Shown here: one piece after another, positions 38,061 through 46,316 of the stretch | How positions within the stretch are numbered: position 1 is the first letter of the stretch | How the letters are laid out: each line of letters opens with the position of its first letter | From: Legionella maioricensis | Lineage (GTDB): Bacteria; Pseudomonadota; Gammaproteobacteria; Legionellales; Legionellaceae | Length of the DNA: 64,000 nucleotides | NCBI RefSeq assembly: GCF_023618015.1 | Contig: NZ_JAJKBJ010000006.1 | Location: 62,001 to 126,000 of the forward strand | Direction of reading: 5' to 3' | The notes under the pieces: model-generated | Databases searched by the model: none | Seen by the model: the letters and a program-made list of their open reading frames with translations, nothing else | Told to the model about the DNA's origin: nothing | Program-made: the position numbers and the translations under genes

Positions 38061-38831
38061 ATGAAAGAGCTTGATATTACATTGCAATCTTATACTGCTG
38101 ATTATAAAAAAGTGGATTTTATGTATGAGCAGTTTCTTCGATTAAAAGAAAAAGTTGATGAAGTGCTCTTATTTGGACCCTGTAATAGTGATGCAGCTGA
38201 GGAAGCAAAAAAAGTTTATTATTCTAGGCGCGACAAGCAAGGACAGCGTCCATTTTTTTCTCCACAATATCGTAAGGATAAGTTGGATGCTCTTCCGGCA
38301 GTGATTGCCAGTTCGTTGAGTCTGTCTACAGCTCCCCAAACTATGGGCAAGCCCGCCGAAGTTTATGAGCACTTTTTTAAATTGGCGTATCTTTATGGAA
38401 CAGGGACTTGCGAGTTTTATGCTATCGTTGGCGCTTATTTTTTAGCTACTGAATTCGATGTAGAGCTGTCAATCGAGACAATTTATTCTGAACAAAGCCA
38501 CACATACATCAGGTTACACACCAGCTCTGAGTTTGCTATGGATTTTTGGTCTCCCATGCTTTGTTTATATACCGATACCATATCATGGAATGAGTTTTTT
38601 GGTTCTCGGTACATGCGTGATGCTGGTTCGGAGATAAAACAGCACATTCGATTGAACAAGGAGGAGTTGCTTGCTATGGGGAAGCGTGTTTTTTCGGAGG
38701 AAAACACCGAACTGCGATTACACCTCATCGAAGAAGTGCTCCTTTTAGTGCGACAAGAAAGTGGTACAGAGGCATCAGATAAAGAATCGGATTTAAAATC
38801 ATCTGAATGTTCAGGAAATGCTATTCAGTAA
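38061..38831 (+). CDS. Putative transglutaminase/papain-like effector candidate
   Basis: No family is recognised. The order of likely catalytic residues is C117 (GTGTCEFYAIVGAYFL), H147 (SEQSHTYIRLH) and D161 (FAMDFWSPM), counted from ATG 38061. A Cys at a helix start, then His and Asp on strands, is the pattern of transglutaminase/papain-like folds. A GTG at 38052 is an alternative start. The C-terminal 30 residues are rich in Glu, Ser and Asp (EASDKESDLKSSE), similar to the E-block signal of Dot/Icm substrates. There is no signal peptide. Function is inferred only. Confidence 0.55.
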   Translation: MKELDITLQSYTADYKKVDFMYEQFLRLKEKVDEVLLFGPCNSDAAEEAKKVYYSRRDKQGQRPFFSPQYRKDKLDALPAVIASSLSLSTAPQTMGKPAEVYEHFFKLAYLYGTGTCEFYAIVGAYFLATEFDVELSIETIYSEQSHTYIRLHTSSEFAMDFWSPMLCLYTDTISWNEFFGSRYMRDAGSEIKQHIRLNKEELLAMGKRVFSEENTELRLHLIEEVLLLVRQESGTEASDKESDLKSSECSGNAIQ

Positions 38832-39164
38832 AGTATTTTTCTCTCAGCCCATAGACTAACAAAAGTCTTCAATTATTCATTAAATCCAATAATAATCTCC
38901 CCATTTAATAATGGTTGTTCGAATTTTTTAGTTTGGCCCAGATATTAGTGAACATTTCTCGATTGATGTATGGCATTTTTTATTTATCTGTTGTAAATAA
39001 TCTTTAAATGGTTACAACTGATGATTAAGAGCATTAGAAAATGACCCAAATTGTAATTTAGCTCGGTGAGTTACAATAGAGTTTTGGGAGATATTCTCTT
39101 AAGGACGTCTTAAGAATTAAAGTCGTATAATCGAGGTGCTAAAATTTTAAAATAGGAACATGTT
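38832..39164. other. Intergenic region, nothing recognised
   Basis: This 333-base AT-rich gap precedes a small membrane-protein gene. It contains only a weak ribosome-binding site just before 39165. Confidence 0.35.
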
Positions 39165-39602
39165 ATGACTTTAATAGAGTTCAACCAATTCTTATTACGC
39201 AATTCCCATGTTACTGGAAGAGTAGTTAGTAACGTCTTTGAAAATAAGCCCTCATCGATAAAACCATTTTTCTTTCAACGCTATCAGTCTACATCAGATC
39301 CCTTTTACAGGGCTTCTTCAATAGTTTCCGCTCCTATATGTTTGGCCGTTGTAGCCGTAGAATTTGCTGGAGCATCTATCCTGTATGCTATTAAATCTGC
39401 GCTGGATTTAGCAACGTTAAATCCAGGCCAGGCAAAAGAAAATGGTGGGGGTGCTATAAAATTGTTAATGGCAATGACTGCTGCTCTATGCATAGCAATC
39501 CTAAGTCCCTTAATCAATGCGCTGGATTTAATTGGCGGAGGGGTTAATACCTTACTTTCGCCGGACAGCCACGTAGGAAATTATTCGACTTTATCTTTTT
39601 AG
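39165..39602 (+). CDS. Hypothetical membrane-associated protein (145 aa)
   Basis: The start is preceded by ATAGGAAC. Two hydrophobic stretches are visible: about residues 50-72 (ASSIVSAPICLAVVAVEFAG) and 100-122 (LLMAMTAALCIAILSPLINA). Both are followed by similar ALDL segments, so the protein looks like a hairpin of two related halves. The N-terminal 45 residues are polar. No family is recognised. It resembles small membrane-active Legionella proteins in style only. Confidence 0.55.
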   Translation: MTLIEFNQFLLRNSHVTGRVVSNVFENKPSSIKPFFFQRYQSTSDPFYRASSIVSAPICLAVVAVEFAGASILYAIKSALDLATLNPGQAKENGGGAIKLLMAMTAALCIAILSPLINALDLIGGGVNTLLSPDSHVGNYSTLSF

Positions 39603-39705
39603 TGGTTTCTTAGAAATTTAAGTTGATTTGGGGCTAGTAGCAAATAGAGAAATGTGCCTCTTAATTTTTATTTTCACGGATTTTTATTCTGAGCGTCGAT
39701 TGGTA

Positions 39706-39984
39706 TTAACAGCTCTCAGCATCAATTAAAATCTCTTCAACAAGAGTATTTTTAAAAACAGCATGCTTATGTAAGCCAACTGCAATGACGGCTGGGGCAA
39801 GCTCTCTCATCGTTTGAATTGCGTCCTGCTTCTGTTGTTCGGTAGCATTATTGCTTTCCAATATTTCAGTATTAGCTAAGAATGCCGCTATAGTCCCTTT
39901 GCGGATTAAGGTTCCGTTGATAGTCGTACTATTAATGTCCTCTGGTAAAATATTTTCGGGGGTGACAGGATTATTATTTTTCAT
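39706..39984 (-). CDS. Small hypothetical protein (92 aa)
   Basis: The start follows GAGAAGAAAAG. The product begins MKNNNPVTPENILPEDINST and contains an Ala/Gln-rich helical stretch, ending with a Cys. No signal peptide or membrane segment. Function unknown. It is convergent with the 39165 gene. Confidence 0.5.
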   Translation of the reverse strand: MKNNNPVTPENILPEDINSTTINGTLIRKGTIAAFLANTEILESNNATEQQKQDAIQTMRELAPAVIAVGLHKHAVFKNTLVEEILIDAESC

Positions 39985-40240
39985 CTTTTCTTCTCGTCAT
40001 TTATTGGTTTTTTTAATCGACTTATTCAATTCATCATTAAGTTTCATGCGGTTAATTTTCCACTTAAATTCATCAGAATCAATAAGATTCCTCGGGGATT
40101 TAATAGTTTCCTAACTGATCTAGCTGTACTATAATCCTCAATCGATGATGAATTAAAACACATCATTAGCCCCTTGGGAACATTATATTGGGGGGTAGAC
40201 AACTACTAGAATTCCATTTCTGTTTAATAAGGATAAATAT

Positions 40241-40483
40241 ATGAGACGAACACATGGTCACCACCAGGCAACACCACCTAGTCATTCAAATACAGTTGTT
40301 GTATCTAATCCCGGCACTCAAACTATCGTTGTGGTATCAAACCCCATTCCAGTTCCTTCTCATCCAACGCATACTCCTCATCTTCACGCTCATAATCCCA
40401 ATGGTTTTCATTACCATGCTCCATCTCATGAACACGAACATTCTCATCAACCTTCTCATACTCATGGGCATGGACATCCGTAA
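40241..40483 (+). CDS. Small histidine-rich protein
   Basis: The start follows AAGGATAA. The 80 residues contain 19 His, mainly in HGH, HLHAH and HEHEHSH clusters. Two Val-rich repeats (VVVSNPGTQ and VVVSNPIPV) separate the clusters. There is no signal peptide. The composition suggests binding or storage of nickel, zinc or copper, in the manner of His-rich chaperones such as Hpn. A second open frame covers the same bases but is a hydrophobic shadow of this one. Confidence 0.6.
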   Translation: MRRTHGHHQATPPSHSNTVVVSNPGTQTIVVVSNPIPVPSHPTHTPHLHAHNPNGFHYHAPSHEHEHSHQPSHTHGHGHP

Positions 40484-40524
40484 TTCAGTTTTATAAATAA
40501 GCAATTTTAGTGCTTGAAATTAGC

Positions 40525-40577
40525 GAAAGTCATTCAAAAAGCACAGATAATGCACAGATATATTGTGAATGACTTTC
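40525..40577. promoter_or_regulatory. Palindrome enclosing an 11-base tandem repeat upstream of pncB
   Basis: GAAAGTCATTCA (40525-40536) pairs perfectly with TGAATGACTTTC (40566-40577). Inside is a tandem repeat, AGCACAGATAA then TGCACAGATAT. It lies 90 bases before pncB. It could be the end of the His-rich gene transcript or a regulatory element for NAD salvage. It does not match an operator I know. Confidence 0.5.
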
Positions 40578-40666
40578 TTGTATCAATGGGCAATCGTGGT
40601 TGATTTCAAAAATTGTTCCACTGTGATGTGAGCAAAAAGTATTATTGGAGAGGGAAAAGAGTATCA

Positions 40667-42079
40667 ATGTTTAATTATACAGGAACTTATACTGATCTAT
40701 ATCAACTTAAAATGGCACAGGTTTATTTTCTCAAAGAGAGGAAAAATCATGAGGCTGTTTTTGATTACTTCTTCCGTAAACTTCCTTTTGAAGGTGGGTA
40801 TGCTGTTTTTGCCGGACTGGAAGATCTACTTGAGGTACTGCACCATATTCACTTTGATACACGTGATATTGCTTTTCTCCAAACTCAAGGGTTTCACGCT
40901 GACTTTCTTGAATATCTGAAAAATTTTCGTTTTAAAGGTACTGTTTATGCTCCTAATGAAGGGGAAATCGTATTTCCTACGGCTCCTGTAGTCACTATTG
41001 AAGCTAATATTATTGAAGCACAAATAATTGAAACCATCCTTTTAAATATTCTCAATTTTCAAACGCTTATTGCTACAAAAGCCAGTCGAATGAGGCAGGT
41101 TGCAGGTCATCGCAGGTTAATTGATTTTGGGCTAAGAAGAGCCCAGGGACCTGGTGGTTATTATGCTAGTCGTGCTGCTATTATTGGCGGATTTGACGCG
41201 ACAAGTAATGTACGTGCTGGGCGTGATTACACTATTCCAATCGTTGGGACGATGGCGCACTCCTTCGTCCAAAGTTATGAGGATGAGTTATCCGCTTTTC
41301 GTGATTTTGCCGAAATTAATCCCGATGACTGTATTTTGCTTGTTGATACATACAATACATTAAAAAGTGGAGTCCCTAATGCCATAAAGATTGGCAAAGA
41401 AATGGAAGCACGTGGGCAACGTCTTAAAGGAATCCGCTTAGATAGTGGCGACTTAGGCGATTTATCAAAAAAAGCGCGTCACCTGTTAAATGAAGCAGGG
41501 TTGAAGGATGTAAAAATTACGGCATCCAATCAACTCGATGAGGATGCCATTAAAACTCTATTAGAGGAAGACGCACCTATAGATGCCTTTGGAGTAGGGA
41601 CTAACCTGGTCATCGGACGTCCCGACGCTGCTTTGGATGGCGTCTTCAAACTGGCATTCGCTCATCATAAACCCCGGATCAAGCTTTCCGAAAATGCTAC
41701 CAAAACCACCTTGCCGTATAAAAAACAAGTGTACCGAATCATCGCAGAGGACGGTCTCTTTGGGGGCGCTGATGTTATCGCTCTGACGGATGAAGAAGCA
41801 TTAGATACGATGTATCATCCTTTTGAATCGTTAAAACCACGTTCCATTAAAAATTTTAAATATGAGCCCTTGTTACACAAGATTATGGAAAATGGTATTC
41901 GTTTATCCGCCTCAAAGACTCTTAAGGAAATAGCTCAATACTCCAAACAATGTTTGGATAGGCTACCTGCTGAATATAAATGCTTGAGCGCTCCTCATTT
42001 ATATCAAGTGGGATTAAGCAGCAAATTAAAAATGCAGCGAGATCAGCTGATTGAAGAATATGAAAGGAAAAGCGCGTGA
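40667..42079 (+). CDS. pncB: Nicotinate phosphoribosyltransferase
   Basis: PncB converts nicotinic acid and PRPP to nicotinate mononucleotide in NAD salvage. The start at 40667 follows GGAGAGGG and fits the family N-terminus (MFNYTGTYTDLYQLKM); an upstream start at 40613 was rejected. The 470 residues carry IDFGLRRAQGPGG and GTMAHSFVQSY, whose His is phosphorylated in the family. GIRLDSGDLGDLS and a glycine-rich FGVGTNLV follow. The stop overlaps the start of pncA, so the two are coupled. Confidence 0.95.
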   Translation: MFNYTGTYTDLYQLKMAQVYFLKERKNHEAVFDYFFRKLPFEGGYAVFAGLEDLLEVLHHIHFDTRDIAFLQTQGFHADFLEYLKNFRFKGTVYAPNEGEIVFPTAPVVTIEANIIEAQIIETILLNILNFQTLIATKASRMRQVAGHRRLIDFGLRRAQGPGGYYASRAAIIGGFDATSNVRAGRDYTIPIVGTMAHSFVQSYEDELSAFRDFAEINPDDCILLVDTYNTLKSGVPNAIKIGKEMEARGQRLKGIRLDSGDLGDLSKKARHLLNEAGLKDVKITASNQLDEDAIKTLLEEDAPIDAFGVGTNLVIGRPDAALDGVFKLAFAHHKPRIKLSENATKTTLPYKKQVYRIIAEDGLFGGADVIALTDEEALDTMYHPFESLKPRSIKNFKYEPLLHKIMENGIRLSASKTLKEIAQYSKQCLDRLPAEYKCLSAPHLYQVGLSSKLKMQRDQLIEEYERKSA

Positions 42080-42681
42080 AAACACTAATCATATTAGATA
42101 TGCAGAATGATTTTATGCCCAAAGGAGCGTTAGAGGTACCCAATAGCGATAGTATCATTCCCGTAATTAATGATTCATTAGTGAAGTTTGATTTGATTGT
42201 GGCTACCCAGGATTGGCATCCAGCAAATCACAAAAGTTTTGCCTCCAATCATCCTGGGAAAAAACCTTTTGAAAAAAACATTGTGCATGGCGTAGAGCAA
42301 ACACTTTGGCCAGATCACTGCGTACAAGGAACATGGGGGGCAGAATTTCATCCGGATCTTGAAACTCGACCCATAGAGGTTATTTTCCGTAAAGGCATGG
42401 ATGTAGACAGAGACAGTTACAGCGGATTTCGCGATAATTACAGCAAAAAAAGCACCGGTTTGGCAGGTTATCTGCACGAAAAAGGAGTTAAAGAACTTTA
42501 TTTCTGCGGTTTATGTGCTGATATTTGTGTTTATTATACCATTAAGGATGCAATTAAAGAGGGATTTAACTGTTGTTTGATTGAGGATGCTACCTGCCCT
42601 CTGGACAGGGTTCGGTTTCAAAAAATAAAAACAGAATTATTGCAACAAGGTGTCGACATTTTAAAAAGTGGCGAGATTTAA
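42076..42681 (+). CDS. pncA: Nicotinamidase
   Basis: PncA deamidates nicotinamide to nicotinic acid, the substrate of PncB. The GTG start overlaps the pncB stop as GTGA and follows AAAGGA. The catalytic triad is D8 (ILDMQNDF), K106 (FRKGMD) and C151 (GLCADICVYYT). The metal site is D46, H48 and H52 in QDWHPANH. At 201 residues it has normal length. With pncB it forms a complete nicotinamide to NaMN route. Confidence 0.95.
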   Translation: MKTLIILDMQNDFMPKGALEVPNSDSIIPVINDSLVKFDLIVATQDWHPANHKSFASNHPGKKPFEKNIVHGVEQTLWPDHCVQGTWGAEFHPDLETRPIEVIFRKGMDVDRDSYSGFRDNYSKKSTGLAGYLHEKGVKELYFCGLCADICVYYTIKDAIKEGFNCCLIEDATCPLDRVRFQKIKTELLQQGVDILKSGEI

Positions 42682-42726
42682 AAAGGGTATCCTGGTGATA
42701 TTTTGAGCTGATATCTCATTTTGGTG

Positions 42727-42760
42727 GATACCGCGCATAACGCGCGGTACGTCGGCGTTG
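42727..42760. repeat. GC-rich palindromic repeat remnant
   Basis: TACCGCGC, loop ATAAC, GCGCGGTA (42729-42749), followed by CGTCGGCGTTGAAG. The flank matches the end of the repeat near 24770, so it is probably a member of the same degenerate family. Confidence 0.5.
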
Positions 42761-42781
42761 AAGAAAAAAAGTCAACAGCTC

Positions 42782-44599
42782 CTATTTTTGCGAAAGATAA
42801 GTAGTACTCGCAACATGATGCTCTGTCTCTGCATCCAAGCCATTATTTCCACAGTATGATGCAATTTTAATTAATGTTTCATCTTGGACTTTACTTATGG
42901 TTTTTCCTGTAGCTTGTTGAAAAGAATGCTCTTGCTCCTTAGTCATTGCCATGAAAAAGCCACCTTGTCTTTTCACTTGGGCCAGAATTTGAGCTTTTTC
43001 GCAAATGTTGTCGAAACTTTTTGCCCCATTATCGGAGAAGAACTTGAGCGATTTAGGATAGGGTCTACCTCCTAGGTTTTTGGCTAAGAATAATGAGTTT
43101 ATAGGGTCGATGATTAATGAACTAAAATTATCTTGATCCAGTTTATCTACATGAGCCAAACAGTTTGCGGCACTTGCCAGAGTTTTAATAAAACTCATTT
43201 TGGGAAAAAGGAGCTCCAGATTGGACTGGTTTAAAAGACCAGCTTTTTTCATCGTTTTTAACAGACTGAGGAAGGCACCTTGGGATATTCTGGATTGACA
43301 AACAGCGAGAGCAATAGGCTCTTTATGTAAATTATTTTCTCGTAAATACTCTAAAACTCGTGTTGTCATTTCTGCGCATTCAGGATGTTGAAGCATCGTT
43401 TTACACGCTTCGGAAGCAGGAGTTCCGAGTTTATCAAAGAAAACTAATCCTAAAGCTAACCCCCTGGCATGTTCAGGATAAGTCCTGACAACGTTTAGAG
43501 TTTCTTCGCGATACGATTGTTCTTTTTTAAGTATAACAATAGCTTTTGCCACGGGGACAGGCTCTGGGATGACGCCACAAAGGATTTTTAGCTCTTTGTC
43601 CTCCAACCCAATTTCACTTAAGATAACTACTGCCTCTGCGAAATCTGTGCTGGCATGAGGATAATTAAAAACATGCGTTAAAATTAAGAAAAGATGTTCA
43701 GAAGGTACTTTAATTTCTCTAAGTTTCTGAATGGCAAATGCTACATCGATACTGTATTTTGTTGGAGTTAAAATCTGCTTTAGCCAAGGCTTGAGCTCCC
43801 AACCGGCGGAATTGAAAGCCTTAATGATTTCTTCAGCAAATGAGCTTTTATCTAATGTACCTTCTACCCCTAATAAATCATCAAATTGTTCTTGGGTTAT
43901 CGGCAACACTTTAAACAATTTACTAAAATAATAAGGATGCTTTAGTTGCAAAGTCTTGGCCACATTTGTTGCAGTAAGCAAGCCTGAATTTACAGAAACT
44001 AAGGTGTCTATGATCTGGTGAATGAAGAGAACGTCTTTTGCATCCGTCAATAAGGCCACTAAATTATCAATATGAATTTTATGTTGGTTTAAAAGACATA
44101 ATAACTTAATGTAAACAAATAACTTGTTTGCCTCACAGTTATTAAGAAACTTAAAAAAGAGTGCTTTATCAGTATCCTGCATTCTTTTAGATAATTTGAA
44201 TAAGGCGAGCATTTCAGATGAATTTATTTTGTGTGCTAAAGACATCACGAGGGGCGCCAACTCTTTAGCATGCTCCGAATTTCTCTCAAAAAAAACGAGA
44301 TTGTCTGCCGTTAATCTCTCATTATGCTGCAGCAGGTCAAGTACCGCAAAACCACCAAACCCATTAGCCAGATCACGAAAAGCTTCGCCACTTAGTGAAT
44401 CACTTCTCGTATTTTTTCCCAATAAAATTTCTACTAAACCGTAGAGCTCTTCAGGAGAGAGGTCTCTTTCTTTTCCTTCAATTTTTTTAACGAAAGGACG
44501 AAGCTCTTTAATATGAGGCTCATCCTTGAATAGGGTTCGCCAATAACCTTTCTCTGAATCGTAAAAGCCGAGTTTTTTTATTACAAAAGAGTTCTTCAT
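42782..44599 (-). CDS. Large helical hypothetical protein with degenerate repeats, effector candidate
   Basis: The 605-residue protein has no signal peptide or membrane helix. It is predicted almost all helical. Several segments follow a loose pattern of xLTxxNLxxL plus a helix pair, for example ERLTADNLVFFERN, HKIHIDNLVALLTD, SGLLTATNVAKTL and AGLLNQSNLELLF. They are spaced irregularly, so it is probably a helical-repeat scaffold. The family is not recognised beyond resemblance to repeat-containing Legionella effectors. It is a single gene with no partner. Confidence 0.55.
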   Translation of the reverse strand: MKNSFVIKKLGFYDSEKGYWRTLFKDEPHIKELRPFVKKIEGKERDLSPEELYGLVEILLGKNTRSDSLSGEAFRDLANGFGGFAVLDLLQHNERLTADNLVFFERNSEHAKELAPLVMSLAHKINSSEMLALFKLSKRMQDTDKALFFKFLNNCEANKLFVYIKLLCLLNQHKIHIDNLVALLTDAKDVLFIHQIIDTLVSVNSGLLTATNVAKTLQLKHPYYFSKLFKVLPITQEQFDDLLGVEGTLDKSSFAEEIIKAFNSAGWELKPWLKQILTPTKYSIDVAFAIQKLREIKVPSEHLFLILTHVFNYPHASTDFAEAVVILSEIGLEDKELKILCGVIPEPVPVAKAIVILKKEQSYREETLNVVRTYPEHARGLALGLVFFDKLGTPASEACKTMLQHPECAEMTTRVLEYLRENNLHKEPIALAVCQSRISQGAFLSLLKTMKKAGLLNQSNLELLFPKMSFIKTLASAANCLAHVDKLDQDNFSSLIIDPINSLFLAKNLGGRPYPKSLKFFSDNGAKSFDNICEKAQILAQVKRQGGFFMAMTKEQEHSFQQATGKTISKVQDETLIKIASYCGNNGLDAETEHHVASTTYLSQK

Positions 44600-44948
44600 T
44601 AACTGTTCCTTGTTATATGGTTTGACACGCTCTAAATTAAGTCTTTGGAAATTAATACAATTAGAAAAAAGCCAACAATAAAATTTTTCTCTCTATTTAG
44701 CAATATATTTAATGGTTAATAAAAAAGAGCGGAAGCTAGAAGTAAAGAGATTGCAAACATCATCAGATAAGAATTAAAAATCCCTAATTCTTTATCAGGA
44801 ATTGGATATGCCTTATTGGATAGAGCAATCGAAACGATTGTTAAGTCTTGATTAAAAAAACGAGTATGGACTGCTACCTCATAAAACTGGCAAAAAAAAT
44901 AGTGAGTAACTATAGTTTAGTAAGGAATCGGAACGATAAGGACTTATT
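44600..44948. other. Intergenic region, nothing recognised
   Basis: A 349-base AT-rich gap between divergent genes. No repeat, RNA or operator was recognised; a ribosome-binding site AAGGAC lies before 44949. Confidence 0.35.
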
Positions 44949-45188
44949 ATGATCTCTGTGATTAAATTAGTAGCCATATTCTTTTTTATCGGGTGTTCAT
45001 TAACCGCGTTGGCGGCAAATATTCCTTCAGATAATCTAGGGGCTGAAAAATACGATGCGATAAAATGTGTTGCTGATGCAACACAGAATTGTATTAATAG
45101 TGTGTGCCTGAATTCAAGTCAAAGAAATTGCCAGGGAAGTTGTGCAAAAATGGCTCAGCAAAAATGCCGAGCAGAAAACTATAACTGA
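44949..45188 (+). CDS. Small exported protein with six cysteines
   Basis: A signal peptide (residues 1-23, ending LTALAA) precedes a 55-residue mature part. The mature part has six Cys (in IKCVAD, QNCINSVC, RNCQGSC and QKCRA), a spacing that suggests disulfides or metal binding. An alternative lipoprotein reading at GCS near residue 16 lacks a good lipobox. No family recognised. Confidence 0.6.
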   Translation: MISVIKLVAIFFFIGCSLTALAANIPSDNLGAEKYDAIKCVADATQNCINSVCLNSSQRNCQGSCAKMAQQKCRAENYN

Positions 45189-45328
45189 GAACACTCTTCA
45201 GAAACAAATCGACCCCGGCGAAGAGTTCCCCCATTTTATTTTTGAAGTTAGTTGTATTCCATTGTATAGTCATGCTGGTTTATCCCGCCATCACCGATAG
45301 GTTGAATTTTATGCCATTGGAGTTAAAC

Positions 45329-45627
45329 ATGCCTGAATTAGTTTGTACTGCCGAATTGACAGCTAAGCCCAATAAGGTTGAAAGCTTATAGAAACGTTAG
45401 CTAAATTAATTCCTTTAACCCTAAAAGAAGAAGGTTGTTTGCGCTATGAAATGCATCGAAGTACAGATAATCCTGATGTAGTGTTTTTTATTGAGCGTTT
45501 TAAAAATCAGGACGCTTTTGATAGTCATCTTAAAACCTCTTATGTAAAAAATTTTATTGATAACGAGGCGCCATTGTTAGTCGATAATATGGAATTGAAG
45601 TTCTATCATGAAATCATAGTGGGATAA
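45329..45627 (+). pseudogene. Antibiotic biosynthesis monooxygenase-like protein, frameshifted
   Basis: The first frame starts at ATG 45329 (GGAG upstream) and reads MPELVCTAELTAKPNKVESL, then meets TAG at about 45389. The second frame continues at once with IETLAKLIPLTLKEEGC and goes on through RYEMHRSTDNPDVVFFIERF to the stop at 45627. Together they make a normal ABM-domain protein of about 98 residues. One missing base near 45388 explains the break. It may be a real mutation, a sequencing error or, less likely, programmed frameshifting. Confidence 0.75.
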
Positions 45628-45727
45628 TCTGAACCTGTTCTGCAAGTGTACAATCAATAATGCCTTTAAAGTTATCACGACAAATGCAGCAAAGAGAATT
45701 CAACAATGTCCTTTAACAGGTTTTTAT

Positions 45728-46312
45728 ATGTTACCCATAATTGAAACGAAGCGCTTGATTTTACGCACTCCCACCCTTGGCGATGAAAGGCCATTAAATC
45801 AGGCGATTAATGAGTCATTACCAGAGCTTCAGCGATGGATGCCCTGGGCTTCAGATCCCAGTCTTGAGCCAACCATTCAGTTTGTTCGGGCCGGTATTGA
45901 AAGTTGGCGAGATGAAGATCAAAGAGATTTTCCACTGGTTGTTGTGCATAAAGAGTATCAAGAAATCATTGGGGCTTGTGGTTACAACTATCGCAGCAAT
46001 CCAATGGTACCGCTCTATGAAATTGGCTATTGGCTGATGACCAAATACACTGGATTGGGATTAGCAACCGAGATGGTCACCGCATTGGCTCGATTTGCTT
46101 TTGAAACCTTACATGCAGCAAGAGTTCAGATTGTGACTCAGGTTGAAAATATTCGTAGCAGACGAGTTGCAGAAAAATGCGGTTTTGAGATTGAGTCCAG
46201 ATTGCATCATTATTGCATTGACTGCGTTACGAAAAAGCCCGCAGATGATTTAATGTTTGTTTGTTTTGATCCCCATCAGCTGATTTACAAGGAGCCCCTT
46301 GGTGCGGAATAA
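45728..46312 (+). CDS. GNAT-family acetyltransferase (RimJ/RimL-like)
   Basis: The 194 residues begin IIETKRLILRTPTLGDE, the usual RimJ/L opening. YEIGYWLMTKYTGLGLATEMV gives the acetyl-CoA pyrophosphate loop (GLGLAT), and ENIRSRRVAEKCGFE is the late conserved motif. It probably acetylates an N-terminal amine or a small molecule. Substrate cannot be told. It is convergent with the nitronate monooxygenase gene, with a 4-base gap. Confidence 0.9.
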   Translation: MLPIIETKRLILRTPTLGDERPLNQAINESLPELQRWMPWASDPSLEPTIQFVRAGIESWRDEDQRDFPLVVVHKEYQEIIGACGYNYRSNPMVPLYEIGYWLMTKYTGLGLATEMVTALARFAFETLHAARVQIVTQVENIRSRRVAEKCGFEIESRLHHYCIDCVTKKPADDLMFVCFDPHQLIYKEPLGAE

Positions 46313-46316
46313 CTCT

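Noticed and set aside
40254..40496. Hydrophobic 80-residue frame overlapping the His-rich gene
   Set aside because: Its Leu/Ile-rich content arises from reading CAT-rich codons in another frame. The His-rich frame has the better ribosome-binding site and a more meaningful composition.
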